Of a DNA stretch of 43,019 bases, positions 1 to 7,953 are shown one piece after another. The stretch covers positions 1-43,019 of the forward strand of contig DRKP01000190.1 of NCBI GenBank assembly GCA_011051715.1. Reading direction: 5' to 3'. Numbering within the stretch: the first letter of the stretch is position 1; each line of letters begins with the position of its first letter. The position numbers were made by a program, and so were the translations under genes. Below the pieces are notes generated by a model. It was given only the letters and a program-made list of their open reading frames with translations, did not search any database and was not told the DNA's origin. The stretch comes from Sedimenticola thiotaurini (GTDB taxonomy: Bacteria; Pseudomonadota; Gammaproteobacteria; Chromatiales; Chromatiaceae).

Positions 1-2030
1 ACTTTGCCCTGTTCGGTAAACTTGATGGCGTTGTTGCACAGGTTGAGCAGTACCTGCCGCAGCCGCAGGGAATCTCCATGGAGGGCGTCCGGTGTATCAG
101 GCGCGACGTCGAACAAGAGTTCCAGTCCTTTGGAGCTGGCCTGGTGCCCGATCACGCTGGCCAGGTCGTCGAGCATGTCGTGGAGCAGGAAATCGTGCCG
201 GTCCAGTTCCATCTTCCCTGCCTCGATCTTGGAGAAGTCGAGCAGCCCGTTGATCAGGCCGAGCAGGGTGTTGGAAGCCTTCTGGGCCTTCTCCAGGTAA
301 CTGCGCAGTTTCGGCTCCGGCCTCTGCTGCAGCGCCAGATGGTTCATCCCCAGGATGGCGTTTAGGGGGGTCCTGATCTCATGGCTCATGTTGGCGAGGA
401 AGGTTGACTTGGCCTGGTTGGCCGCCTTCGCCGCCGATACCGCCGCGTTGAGCCTGGCCTCGTCCTCCTTGCGCTGGGTGATGTCCTGGAACACGGTCAC
501 GCTGCCCACCACTTCACCGCCTTCCAGCATCGGGGTCGAGATGAGGGAGACCGGAATCCTGCGGCCCTCCTTGCTGATGAATATCTGGTCGTCCGAGGCA
601 TAGGCTTCACCCCTCTTCATGGCTTTCATCACTTTGCAGCTGTCTGCAGGGAGGTGGTTGCCCTCCTCATCCTCGTAGTGGATGGCGTCGTGCATCGGCA
701 TGATAGACAACTCCATGGGCGACCACCCGAGCAGCTGTTCCGCCTTGGGATTGAGGAAGGTGCAATACCCCCACTGGTCGAGGGCATAGACCCCTTCGCC
801 CATGGATTCGGTGAGGCTCTGCAGGAAGCGGCGGCTGTTGCGCGCCTCTTCCTGGATCGCCTTTTGCAGGGTGATGTCGGTGTTGATGGAGATCAGGCGG
901 GTTACCTCTCCGACCTCGTTCTTGACCGGGACGATGGTGGTGGAGACCCAGTAGATGGCGCCGTGCCTGGTCCGGTTGCGCAGTTCGCCTCGCCATGCCT
1001 TGCCGGATTTCAGCGTCTGCCACAGGTCGGCGTAGAATTTCTTGTCGTGGTACCCGGAATTGACCACCTGGTGAGTCTTGCCGATCAGTTCGCTGCGATC
1101 GTAACCGGAGGTCTTGCAATAGAGGTCGTTGACATAGGTGATGCGGCCGTCGACATCGGTCTTGCTGATCATGATGTGCTGGTAGATCGCCTCCAGGTCC
1201 CGCTCCAGGTCCCAGTCCAGCCTTTCGGTTTCCCGCACCAGGTTGGCGATCACCCGGGTCAGGCGGTCGAAACCGTTCTCGTCATCTCCGATCTCGTTCT
1301 TGCCCCGCCGCCGCAACAGGCTGTTGGCGGTCTTTCGCAGCTGCGACAGCGCCTCCTGCTGGAGCCCGGTCTGACGGTTCAGGGCGGCATTGGTGGAGGC
1401 GAGGGCGTCGCTCTTCTGCCGATGCATCTTTTCGTTGTGGAGTGAACGGGCGAGCACACGGTGATAGGCACGTGTTCCGCTGGCGGCGATCACTGTGTAG
1501 AGCAGGGTGGTGGCACCGATAACGGCGCATTGAAAGTTGAACTGGATGAACTGGGCGACGGTGTAGGGGACCACCAGCATGAACAGATAGAGCAGTGCCA
1601 GCTGCAGGTTGGCGGCCAGGCTGAGGATCGCGCCCGCGGCGGTTGCCACCAGTACCATGCCGATGATCAGGCGGCCCGGCCAGTCGGCGGCGAAGAACAG
1701 TACGGGCGTCACCATCGACCAGATCAGGGCGGTACCCAGGACCCCCATTGTATATCGTTGCTGCCACGCCTCTATGGTGCAGCGTCCGCGGTCTTCGTGA
1801 TAGAGCCGGGAGTCCCACATGCGCATCAGCGGCAGCACCACCATCACCGAAACCAAGGTCAGCAGCCGGGTGTGTGGTACCGAGTTCCACATCAGGGCGC
1901 TGAACAGGGTTGCGTTCAGGATAACCGCCAGCATCGAACGGGGAATGTTCGAATACAGGATGTCGAGCATCGCCGCCCGGTCCGATGCCAGGGAGGCGTC
2001 GTTGTCGATCAGTTTGCCGAAAATCTCCAT
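1..2030 (-). CDS. Membrane sensor histidine kinase with two PAS domains (3'-truncated by window edge)
   Basis: Reading the minus strand from ATG at 2030 (GGAG 6-7 nt upstream) gives an open frame that runs off the window start, so the C-terminus is missing. About six hydrophobic segments fill residues 30-190, followed by a coiled linker rich in Lys/Arg/Gln. Two PAS domains follow at about 280-390 and 400-525; the second ends in the usual DITQRK. The H-box MSHEIRTPLN places the phospho-accepting His at residue 550, and the N-box LLNLCNNAIKF is read just before the edge, so the ATP-binding domain is only partly present. Such kinases autophosphorylate in response to a membrane or PAS-sensed signal; many of this architecture carry receiver domains further on, which cannot be seen here. 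The signal is unknown. It is divergent from htpG and shares a 209-nt intergenic region with it. Confidence 0.9.
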   Translation of the reverse strand, partial: MEIFGKLIDNDASLASDRAAMLDILYSNIPRSMLAVILNATLFSALMWNSVPHTRLLTLVSVMVVLPLMRMWDSRLYHEDRGRCTIEAWQQRYTMGVLGTALIWSMVTPVLFFAADWPGRLIIGMVLVATAAGAILSLAANLQLALLYLFMLVVPYTVAQFIQFNFQCAVIGATTLLYTVIAASGTRAYHRVLARSLHNEKMHRQKSDALASTNAALNRQTGLQQEALSQLRKTANSLLRRRGKNEIGDDENGFDRLTRVIANLVRETERLDWDLERDLEAIYQHIMISKTDVDGRITYVNDLYCKTSGYDRSELIGKTHQVVNSGYHDKKFYADLWQTLKSGKAWRGELRNRTRHGAIYWVSTTIVPVKNEVGEVTRLISINTDITLQKAIQEEARNSRRFLQSLTESMGEGVYALDQWGYCTFLNPKAEQLLGWSPMELSIMPMHDAIHYEDEEGNHLPADSCKVMKAMKRGEAYASDDQIFISKEGRRIPVSLISTPMLEGGEVVGSVTVFQDITQRKEDEARLNAAVSAAKAANQAKSTFLANMSHEIRTPLNAILGMNHLALQQRPEPKLRSYLEKAQKASNTLLGLINGLLDFSKIEAGKMELDRHDFLLHDMLDDLASVIGHQASSKGLELLFDVAPDTPDALHGDSLRLRQVLLNLCNNAIKFTEQGK

Positions 2031-2152
2031 GTCCACTCCAGTGGGCCGGACCGGGAAGGGATGCCGGCCTGCTACTGGGTCTGGATCGGCTGCCGGGGGG
2101 AATAGTTGATAGGAAATGAGACAATCACCGGTCCGGTATCGTCACCGGAGGA

Positions 2153-2180
2153 TTGAAATCCTTCGGCGGGGCCCCAACAT
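2153..2180 (+). promoter_or_regulatory. Sigma32-type heat-shock promoter of htpG
   Basis: TTGAAA at 2153-2158 and CCCCAACAT at 2172-2180 are separated by 13 nt, matching the sigma32 pattern (CTTGAAA, 13-14 nt, CCCCATnT) with small deviations in the -10 region. It lies about 60 nt ahead of htpG, a classic sigma32 regulon member. lon in this window has the same arrangement. The match is read by eye; the transcription start is inferred. Confidence 0.65.
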
Positions 2181-2239
2181 TACCCCGGGTTCTGTACAAT
2201 TAATGATACTAATCATGTACTTGGAGGCGTGAAACGGCC

Positions 2240-4267
2240 ATGACAGTAGATGCCCACAAAGAGACAATGGAATTCCAGGCCGAGGTGAGCCAGATCCTCA
2301 ATCTGGTCATCCGGTCGCTCTACAGCAACAAGGAGATCTTCCTGCGCGAACTGATCTCCAACGCCTCGGACGCGGCAGAGAAGCTGCGCTTCGAGGCCCT
2401 GACCGACGATGCCCTCTACGAGGATGATCCCAACCTGCGCATCCGCATCTCGGTGGACCGGGAGAAGCGGACCATCACCGTCTCCGACAACGGGATCGGC
2501 ATGAGCCGCCAGGAGGTGATGGAGAACATCGGCACCATCGCCAATTCGGGGACCCGCCGCTTCCTCGAGTCGCTCACCGGCGACCAGGCCCAGGACAGCC
2601 AGATCATCGGCCAGTTCGGCGTCGGTTTCTATTCCGCCTTCATCGTCGCCGACCGGGTGACCCTGACCACCCGTCGCGCCGGGCTGGGGCCGGAGCACGG
2701 CGTGCGCTGGGAGTCCACCGGCGAGGGGGCCTACACCATCGAGACCGTCGAGAAGGCCGGTCGTGGTACCGACGTCACCCTGCACCTGAAGGAGGAGGAG
2801 GACGAGTTCCTCGAGCCCTACCGTCTGCGCAGCATCATCGGAAAATTCTCCGACTATGTCTCCATCCCGGTGGAGATGCCGAAGGCCCGGCCGGAGGCGG
2901 AGGAGGAGAAGGAGGAGAGCGGGGAGACCGAGTGGGAGCAGGTGAACAAGGGCACCGCCCTGTGGATGCGCAACAAGTCCGAGATCTCCGACGACGAATA
3001 CAAGGAGTTCTACAAGAGCATCGCCCACGACTTCGAGGACCCGCTCACCTGGATCCACAACCGGGTGGAGGGCAGCAACGAGTACACCTCCCTGCTGTTC
3101 ATCCCCGGCCACGCGCCGTTCGATCTGTGGGACCGGGAACAGAAGCACGGCGTCAAGCTCTACGTGCGGCGGGTGTTCATCATGGACGAGGCGGACAAGC
3201 TGATGCCCCACTACCTGCGCTTCGTCAAGGGCGTGGTGGACTCCGACGATCTGCCGCTCAATGTCTCCCGCGAGCTGCTGCAGCACAACCGCAAGATCGA
3301 CAGCATCCGATCGGCCAACGTCAAGCGGGTGCTGGGCGCGCTGGAGAAGCTGGCCCGGGACGATGCGGAGAAGTACCAGACCTTCTGGAAGGAGTTCGGC
3401 AATGTCATGAAGGAGGGGCCGGCGGAGGACTTCGCCAACCGGGAGAAGATCGCCGGTCTGCTGCGTTTCGCCAGCACCAAGTCGGAGGGGGAGGCACAGA
3501 CCGTCTCCCTGGACGACTATATCGAACGCATGCACGAGAAACAGGAGAAGATCTACTACATCACCGCCGACAGCCATGCCGCCGCGCTGCACAGCCCGCA
3601 CCTGGAGGTATTCAGGAAGAAGGACGTGGAGGTGCTGCTGCTCAGCGACCGGGTGGACGAGTGGCTGGTCTCGCACCTGACCGAATACAAGGGCAAGCAC
3701 CTGCAGTCGGTGGCCAAGGGGCAGCTCGACCTGACGGAGCTGGAGGACAAGGAGGCACAGGAGCAGCTGCAGCAGCAGGCCGAGGAGCACAAGGCGCTGC
3801 TGGAGCGGATCAAGGAGACCCTGGGCGAGCGGGTGCAGGAGGTCCGGGTCAGTACCCGCCTCACCGACTCCCCGGCCTGCCTGGTGGTGGGTGAGTATGA
3901 CATGAGCCCGAACCTGGCCCGGGTGCTGAAGCAGATGGGCCAGAAGGCGCCGGAGACGAAACCGGTGCTGGAGATCAATCTCACCCACCCGCTGGTGGAA
4001 CGGCTGGAGGCGGAACAGGACGAGACCCTGTTCGGCGACCTGGCATGGATCCTGTTCGATCAGGCCGCCCTGGCCGAAGGTGGCCAGCTGGACGATCCCG
4101 CCAGCTTCGTGCGTCGTCTCAACAAACTGGTGCTGAACCAGCCGGCCCCCGCCCGCCGCGGGGGGCGGAAGAAGGGCGCCGCCGGCAAGACGGCGGGGAG
4201 GAAGAAGAAAAAGAGTACGGACGAGCAGGTGTCTTCGGACAGCGAAGGCGGCAACGGCGGGGATTGA
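2240..4267 (+). CDS. htpG: Chaperone protein HtpG (Hsp90 family) with an added charged C-terminal tail
   Basis: ATP-dependent cytosolic Hsp90 chaperone that remodels client proteins together with the DnaK system. The N-terminal ATPase domain shows [11 protein letters not shown] (catalytic Glu37, Asn41), [14 protein letters not shown] and [11 protein letters not shown]. The middle domain follows after an acidic linker, and the C-terminal dimerisation domain ends near residue 633 ([10 protein letters not shown]). At 675 residues it is about 40 longer than typical bacterial HtpG. The excess is a low-complexity tail from residue 635: first Arg/Lys-rich ([20 protein letters not shown]), then Ser/Asp/Glu/Gly-rich, ending GGD. 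The tail is in frame and not a sequencing run-on, because the stop is clean. Start ATG 2240 has GGAGG at 2223-2227, a rather long 12-nt spacing. Transcription is probably sigma32-dependent. Confidence 0.97.
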   Translation: MTVDAHKETMEFQAEVSQILNLVIRSLYSNKEIFLRELISNASDAAEKLRFEALTDDALYEDDPNLRIRISVDREKRTITVSDNGIGMSRQEVMENIGTIANSGTRRFLESLTGDQAQDSQIIGQFGVGFYSAFIVADRVTLTTRRAGLGPEHGVRWESTGEGAYTIETVEKAGRGTDVTLHLKEEEDEFLEPYRLRSIIGKFSDYVSIPVEMPKARPEAEEEKEESGETEWEQVNKGTALWMRNKSEISDDEYKEFYKSIAHDFEDPLTWIHNRVEGSNEYTSLLFIPGHAPFDLWDREQKHGVKLYVRRVFIMDEADKLMPHYLRFVKGVVDSDDLPLNVSRELLQHNRKIDSIRSANVKRVLGALEKLARDDAEKYQTFWKEFGNVMKEGPAEDFANREKIAGLLRFASTKSEGEAQTVSLDDYIERMHEKQEKIYYITADSHAAALHSPHLEVFRKKDVEVLLLSDRVDEWLVSHLTEYKGKHLQSVAKGQLDLTELEDKEAQEQLQQQAEEHKALLERIKETLGERVQEVRVSTRLTDSPACLVVGEYDMSPNLARVLKQMGQKAPETKPVLEINLTHPLVERLEAEQDETLFGDLAWILFDQAALAEGGQLDDPASFVRRLNKLVLNQPAPARRGGRKKGAAGKTAGRKKKKSTDEQVSSDSEGGNGGD

Positions 4268-4280
4268 CGCCGGGGCAGAG

Positions 4281-4304
4281 GGGCGATCCCGCCGTGGATC
4301 GCCC
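4281..4304 (+). terminator. Hairpin after htpG (possible terminator without U-tract)
   Basis: GGGCGATCC at 4281-4289 pairs perfectly with GGATCGCCC at 4296-4304 around a 6-nt loop, starting 13 nt after the htpG stop. No T-run follows, so it may be a 3'-end stabiliser or a weak or factor-dependent terminator. Confidence 0.45.
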
Positions 4305-4331
4305 ATAAGTCCCTTGTATTCGCATATTTAG

Positions 4332-5066
<735 letters not shown>

Positions 5067-5089
5067 TCGTCCCAGGTACTGTGTGGATG

Positions 5090-5127
5090 GATGAAAAAAA
5101 CCGGGCAATTGCCCGGTTTTTTTCATC
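5090..5127. terminator. Bidirectional rho-independent terminator after adk
   Basis: A perfect 38-nt palindrome with an A7-ACCGGGC-type left arm and a GCCCGGT7 right arm centred on AATT. The T-run on one strand and the A-run (T-run on the other) make it functional in either direction. It ends adk transcription 24 nt after the stop codon. Confidence 0.9.
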
Positions 5128-5172
5128 GATTACAATGACTTTTCGCCGGCGTCTGGTATTATTAGGATATTC

Positions 5173-5181
5173 TGATATAAT
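5173..5181 (+). promoter_or_regulatory. Extended -10 promoter for the thioredoxin gene
   Basis: TGATATAAT contains a perfect TATAAT (5176-5181) preceded by the extended -10 TGn. No good -35 hexamer lies 17 nt upstream, which fits an extended -10 promoter. It is 45 nt ahead of the GTG start and directly after the adk terminator. Confidence 0.55.
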
Positions 5182-5226
5182 TCCACGATCCGCATTTTTC
5201 GAACCGCAATCTACAGGGGGCTGACC

Positions 5227-5595
5227 GTGGCCATTATCGAGCTGACCAAGGACAATTTCGAAGAGACCGTGAGCAACAACGACTTCGTCATTGTCGACTT
5301 CTGGGCCCCCTGGTGCGGCCCGTGCCGTTCCTTCGCTCCGACCTATGAAAAGGTGTCGGAAGAGTTTCCCGACATCGTGTTTGCCAAGGTGAACACCGAG
5401 GAGGAGCAGGAGATCGCCATGCATTTCCAGATCCGCTCCATTCCGACCCTGATGATCTTCCGGGAAAAGGTGATCATCTTCAGCCAGCCGGGTGCCCTGC
5501 CCGAGGGGGGATTCCGGGAGCTGGTGCAGAAGGCCGGTGAACTGGACATGGCGGAGGTCCACCGTCAGATCGCGGAGGAGAGTGCGAAGGCCTGA
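5227..5595 (+). CDS. Thioredoxin-family protein
   Basis: Single thioredoxin fold with the canonical active site WCGPC (Cys30, Cys33) in DFWAPWCGPCRSFAP and the cis-proline loop SIPTLM (Pro73). There is no signal peptide, so it acts as a cytosolic disulfide reductase. At 122 residues it is slightly longer than TrxA (109); the C-terminal extension is a charged helix (MAEVHRQIAEESAKA). The start is GTG at 5227 with AGGGGG upstream. It is a single-gene unit between two terminators. Whether it is the main thioredoxin or a paralogue with a dedicated partner cannot be told from this window. Confidence 0.93.
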   Translation: MAIIELTKDNFEETVSNNDFVIVDFWAPWCGPCRSFAPTYEKVSEEFPDIVFAKVNTEEEQEIAMHFQIRSIPTLMIFREKVIIFSQPGALPEGGFRELVQKAGELDMAEVHRQIAEESAKA

Positions 5596-5632
5596 TGGTC
5601 CTGTTTTTCCTGCCCGAAGGCAGGGGATGAAT

Positions 5633-5658
5633 AAAACCGGCCGGCAGGCCGGTTTTTT
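5633..5658 (+). terminator. Rho-independent terminator after thioredoxin gene
   Basis: AAAACCGGCC (5633-5642) pairs with GGCCGGTTTT (5647-5656) around GGCA and is followed by further Ts. It lies 38 nt after the stop codon. Confidence 0.88.
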
Positions 5659-5730
5659 CACTTGTGGAGGCCGTACACGGGCCCCTCCATATCGTTCCGG
5701 CACCAGCCGGGATTCATGCCAGCGAACTGT

Positions 5731-5760
5731 CTGGATCCCGGCCTTCGCCGGGATGACGGG
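5731..5760 (+). repeat. dRS3-like short palindromic repeat, copy 1
   Basis: CTGGATCCCGGCCTTCGCCG followed by GGATGACGGG. The GGATCCCGGC / GCCGGGATgacg arms form a small hairpin. The organisation resembles the GGGAAT/ATTCCC repeats called dRS3 in Neisseria, but the family assignment is by resemblance only. Confidence 0.75.
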
Positions 5761-5800
5761 CTGTTCGGGGGCTCTTCACGTTCCCTGCGCCATTGCAAGT

Positions 5801-5942
5801 TGGGCAATTGTTACTCCCGCCAAGGCGCCAAGGCGCAAAGAGCGCCAAGCGGTTTATTCACCCTTCGATCGAACTGGTCACTGCGAATCAGGATCCTTTG
5901 TGATCTTTGCGTCCTCCGCGCCTTTGCGAGTGGGAAATTGTT
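5801..5942. repeat. Interspersed inverted-repeat element with CGCCAAGGCGCAAAGA arms
   Basis: The left half (about 5815-5850) contains CGCCAAGGCGCAAAGAGCG. The right half (about 5898-5932), read on the other strand, contains CGCGGAGGACGCAAAGATC, so the element is an imperfect inverted repeat of about 120 nt. It is bounded by near-identical direct repeats TGGGCAATTGTT (5801-5812) and TGGGAAATTGTT (5931-5942). Similar 'CGCCAAGGCGC' modules are common in proteobacterial intergenic DNA. It contains no gene. Confidence 0.6.
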
Positions 5943-5962
5943 TATCCGTCGTTATCGTTACT

Positions 5963-6034
5963 CCGTCATTCCGGCGCAGGCCGGAATCCATGACATTCGA
6001 CCGCATCGATCCCGGCCTGCGCCGGGATGACGGG
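5963..6034. repeat. dRS3-like repeats, copies 2 and 3 in inverted orientation
   Basis: CCGTCATTCCGGCGCAGGCC (5963-5982) continuing into GGAATCCATG is a minus-oriented copy. GATCCCGGCCTGCGCCGGGA (6008-6027) plus TGACGGGT is a plus-oriented copy 15-20 nt later. The pair can fold as one larger stem. Confidence 0.75.
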
Positions 6035-6245
6035 TTGTTCCGATATTCCCTGGGGATCAGCCAAACAGGCCCATATTCGTGATTCCGGAGTTGGATGTAG
6101 GTGGCCCGTTGCATAGAATGATCCGCCTCGATTTTCGAACAGCCTGCTGTTTCCCAGTGCTTGCGTCGCCGTTGATCATCCAGTGTGTCATGAGCCGTAT
6201 CCCTGACAGCCCGGGTCGGGGAAAACTCCGGTTCCCGGTGGACTG

Positions 6246-6271
6246 AAAAATACAGCGTGGCTGTATTTTTT
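6246..6271 (+). terminator. Strong terminator-like hairpin with no assigned gene
   Basis: AAAAATACAGC (6246-6256) pairs perfectly with GCTGTATTTTT (6260-6270) around a GTG loop, and another T follows. It is rho-independent in form. Nothing recognisable is transcribed into it from the left except repeat DNA and the unexplained stretch 6070-6245, so it could end a small RNA or stop stray transcription ahead of the next gene. Confidence 0.7.
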
Positions 6272-6445
6272 CACAACTCTGACGTTATTATTGATCGAGT
6301 AAAGTCGGGGGAACGGAATCATGCGTCAAACCCGGTCTGCGATCCTCCAGCCGATAGGGAACGGATTCGGAATCATGGCAGACATGGGGAGCCGCTGAAC
6401 AACCGGTCCATCCCAGCAGGGACCGGGCTCCAGCCGGTCGCCTCA

Positions 6446-6473
6446 TGGATTCCGGCCTGTGCCGGAATGACGC
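6446..6473 (+). repeat. dRS3-like repeat, copy 4
   Basis: TGGATTCCGGCCTGTGCCGG followed by AATGACGC: same core as the copies at 5731, 5963 and 6008, here in the ATTCCGG subtype. Confidence 0.75.
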
Positions 6474-6626
6474 AGTGCGGTTTGCGCACGGATTCCCGAG
6501 GGATGATGCGGCTGTGTGATCGTGATATCAGTGGATTTTCCGAGCCGGGCCTGGCCCGAATCGATGCGGGTCTGTACCAATTGCACCAGTGATTCATGGC
6601 TGGTCACAAACCAAACGAAGGTGTCT

Positions 6627-7223
6627 ATGGTGAAGAAAAAAACGACAGGCAGGAAGAAGAGCGCAGGAAAAAAGACCGTTGCGATGAAAATCGAACCCAG
6701 GGGAAGCGGTGCCGGGAAAACGACCCGCAAAAAAGGTGTCACCAAAAAGAAAGTCGCCACGAAGAAGCGGACCGTAAAGAAAACTCCCGTGACCGGGCGG
6801 AAAAAAACCGTGGCCACGAAGGCCAGGGTGTCTCCACCACAGGAAGCACCGGCCCGTCGTGGCCGGCCGGTATCGGTGGAGGTGTTGCAGAGGCGCCTCG
6901 GAGCCGCACAGGAGGCGCTGCGCCAGGAGCGTGACAGGCGCCGGCAGCAGGCGAGGAGCGCACGGGAGCGGCTGGCCGAGGCGCAGGCGGAGAAGAAACG
7001 CCTGAAGAGCGAGTTGGCCAGGGCCCGCCGGGAATTGGCGCAAATGGCTGCAGCAAGAAAAACCGAGGAGCGGGAGGCCCGTCGGCAACAAAAGATGGAA
7101 CAGGCGCGGGACGAGGCGGTGGCCGCCTTCCTGAAGAAATGGGAGAAGAAGTATCTGGCGAAGCAGGTGGCAGCCGGCGGAAAACGGCGTCGGAAGCGGA
7201 CCGTGCGGAAGAAGAGGGGATGA
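6627..7223 (+). CDS. Histone-H1-like Lys/Arg-rich protein with an AT-hook-like motif and coiled coil
   Basis: A 198-residue, extremely basic protein. Residues 1-68 are a low-complexity Lys/Thr/Arg/Ala region (KKKTTGRKKSAGKK, KKKVATKKRTVKK) like the tails of histone H1, bacterial H1-like proteins and AlgP. Residues 77-81 read RRGRP, the core of an AT-hook. Residues about 84-165 form a long charged helix with heptad character (coiled coil), and residues 186-197 are again almost all Lys/Arg. I chose ATG 6627 because GAAGG lies 5 nt upstream and the basic region begins there; an upstream in-frame extension to 6516 has ordinary composition and would be untypical. Nucleic-acid binding, possibly as a nucleoid protein, is inferred from composition. 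It precedes the yqiB homologue by 103 nt. No characterised orthologue is recognised. Confidence 0.8.
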   Translation: MVKKKTTGRKKSAGKKTVAMKIEPRGSGAGKTTRKKGVTKKKVATKKRTVKKTPVTGRKKTVATKARVSPPQEAPARRGRPVSVEVLQRRLGAAQEALRQERDRRRQQARSARERLAEAQAEKKRLKSELARARRELAQMAAARKTEEREARRQQKMEQARDEAVAAFLKKWEKKYLAKQVAAGGKRRRKRTVRKKRG

Positions 7224-7326
7224 TGCGGTCTCCCGGAAACTCTGTGAACAGGGATGTTCCAGCCACCGTCTCTCTTGCCGCAGGCCGACGGCTGTGGCCG
7301 CAGCCGGCCAGTCGGAGGGATGACCG

Positions 7327-7830
7327 ATGAGAGCTCCCGGCTATCCGTGGGAGTTGAAGGCCCTGTTCGATGGTCGTCCCACCGTTGGCTGGTTGATGGA
7401 TCTCTGTGAGGAGAACTACCGCCACCTGCTGCGCCTGGCACCCGCCGTCCGTACCCTGGAGGGCCGCTGCGTCTCCCGCATGGATGGCAGCATGGATCTC
7501 CATCTCGATGTACTGGAGCAGACCCCCTACACCACCCTGGTCCACCTGACCTATTTCTTCGCCGGTTCCGACACCCGGCTGCCCGATCCCGACGCCCGGG
7601 TCAGGGTCTACCACGATTCGCGCCAGGTCGAGGTGGTGGACCTGCGTCAACGGGCGCTGCCGCTGAACATGGGGATCGACCGGCCGACCATGGCCCAGAA
7701 GTGGCGGGTCAACATGTTTCTCTCCAAGTGGCTCTCCTATTGTGTCGGGCAGGGCCACCGTTTCGGATCATCCGAGGCGGCTGTCACCATGCCGCCCGCG
7801 TCGGACCTGGACCTCTCCCACACCTGCTGA
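7327..7830 (+). CDS. yqiB: DUF1249 family protein, YqiB-like
   Basis: A 167-residue protein of unknown function resembling E. coli YqiB: an N-terminal LMDLCEENYRHLLRLAP segment, a central beta-rich part (YTTLVHLTYFF, ARVRVYHDSRQVEVV) and the conserved end KWRVNMFLSKWLSYCVGQGH. There is no signal peptide or membrane segment, so it is presumably cytosolic. ATG 7327 follows GGAGGG with 7 nt spacing; an ATG at 7320 is out of frame. The C-terminus extends about 20 residues beyond YqiB. In E. coli yqiB lies with nudF and cpdA, but here those neighbours are absent: it stands between the basic protein gene and iscR. Confidence 0.85.
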   Translation: MRAPGYPWELKALFDGRPTVGWLMDLCEENYRHLLRLAPAVRTLEGRCVSRMDGSMDLHLDVLEQTPYTTLVHLTYFFAGSDTRLPDPDARVRVYHDSRQVEVVDLRQRALPLNMGIDRPTMAQKWRVNMFLSKWLSYCVGQGHRFGSSEAAVTMPPASDLDLSHTC

Positions 7831-7872
7831 ATTGCCCGCCAGAATGGGATTTGTTCCCGCTCCAAACAATTC

Positions 7873-7902
7873 TTGACAAAATTCATGGGTTAATGCTAGG
7901 TT
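7873..7902 (+). promoter_or_regulatory. Promoter of iscR
   Basis: TTGACA (7873-7878) and TAGGTT (7897-7902) with an 18-nt spacer and an extended -10 TGC immediately before. It is about 50 nt upstream of the start codon, and the operator at 7907-7925 lies just downstream, over the probable transcription start. Confidence 0.6.
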
Positions 7903-7906
7903 TAAT

Positions 7907-7925
7907 ACCAAGTAATGCACTTGGT
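7907..7925. promoter_or_regulatory. Probable IscR/Rrf2 operator
   Basis: Perfect dyad ACCAAGT-aatgc-ACTTGGT, embedded in TTAATACC...GGTAATTAA so that symmetry extends to about 7901-7931. The outer ATACC/GGTA(A)T resembles the ends of type 1 IscR sites (ATACCnGACT...AGTCnGGTAT), though the inner half-site bases differ. Its position between the -10 and the iscR start suggests autorepression. Binding by IscR itself is inferred. Confidence 0.6.
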
Positions 7926-7953
7926 AATTAAGAGCCAGAGAGAGACCTGAACT

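Larger units (their letters stand above)
5659..6626. other. Gene-poor, repeat-rich spacer
   Basis: Nearly 1 kb with no credible gene. It holds four copies of a short palindrome with a GGATTCCGGCC/GGATCCCGGCC core, one about 140-nt inverted-repeat element (5801-5942) and a terminator-like hairpin with no obvious upstream gene (6246-6271). Open frames here are accidental: those crossing the palindrome encode the VIPAQAGIH-type peptide that this repeat produces in many genomes. The stretch 6070-6245 is not covered by any recognised repeat. Confidence 0.75.

Noticed and set aside
654-1445. 263-residue plus-strand frame at the window start
   Set aside because: It lies opposite the PAS domains and linker of the minus-strand kinase, which continues through the window edge.
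2213-4306. 697-residue open frame antisense to all of htpG
   Set aside because: Composition is Leu/Gly/His/Arg/Gln-rich without domains, and it mirrors the codon pattern of a GC-rich gene; htpG on the plus strand has full family motifs.
5878-6114. Small minus-strand frame containing RRNDGVTITTDKQF and PSSRRRPGS
   Set aside because: It is translation of the dRS3-like palindromes and the neighbouring inverted element, not a gene.
6257-6592. 111-residue plus-strand frame just before the basic protein gene
   Set aside because: Starts inside a terminator stem, crosses a dRS3-like repeat (ASWIPACAGMTQ) and has no ribosome site or family resemblance.
7320-7830. Earlier ATG at 7320 as start of the YqiB-like protein
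   Set aside because: It is 7 nt upstream and therefore out of frame with the conserved protein.
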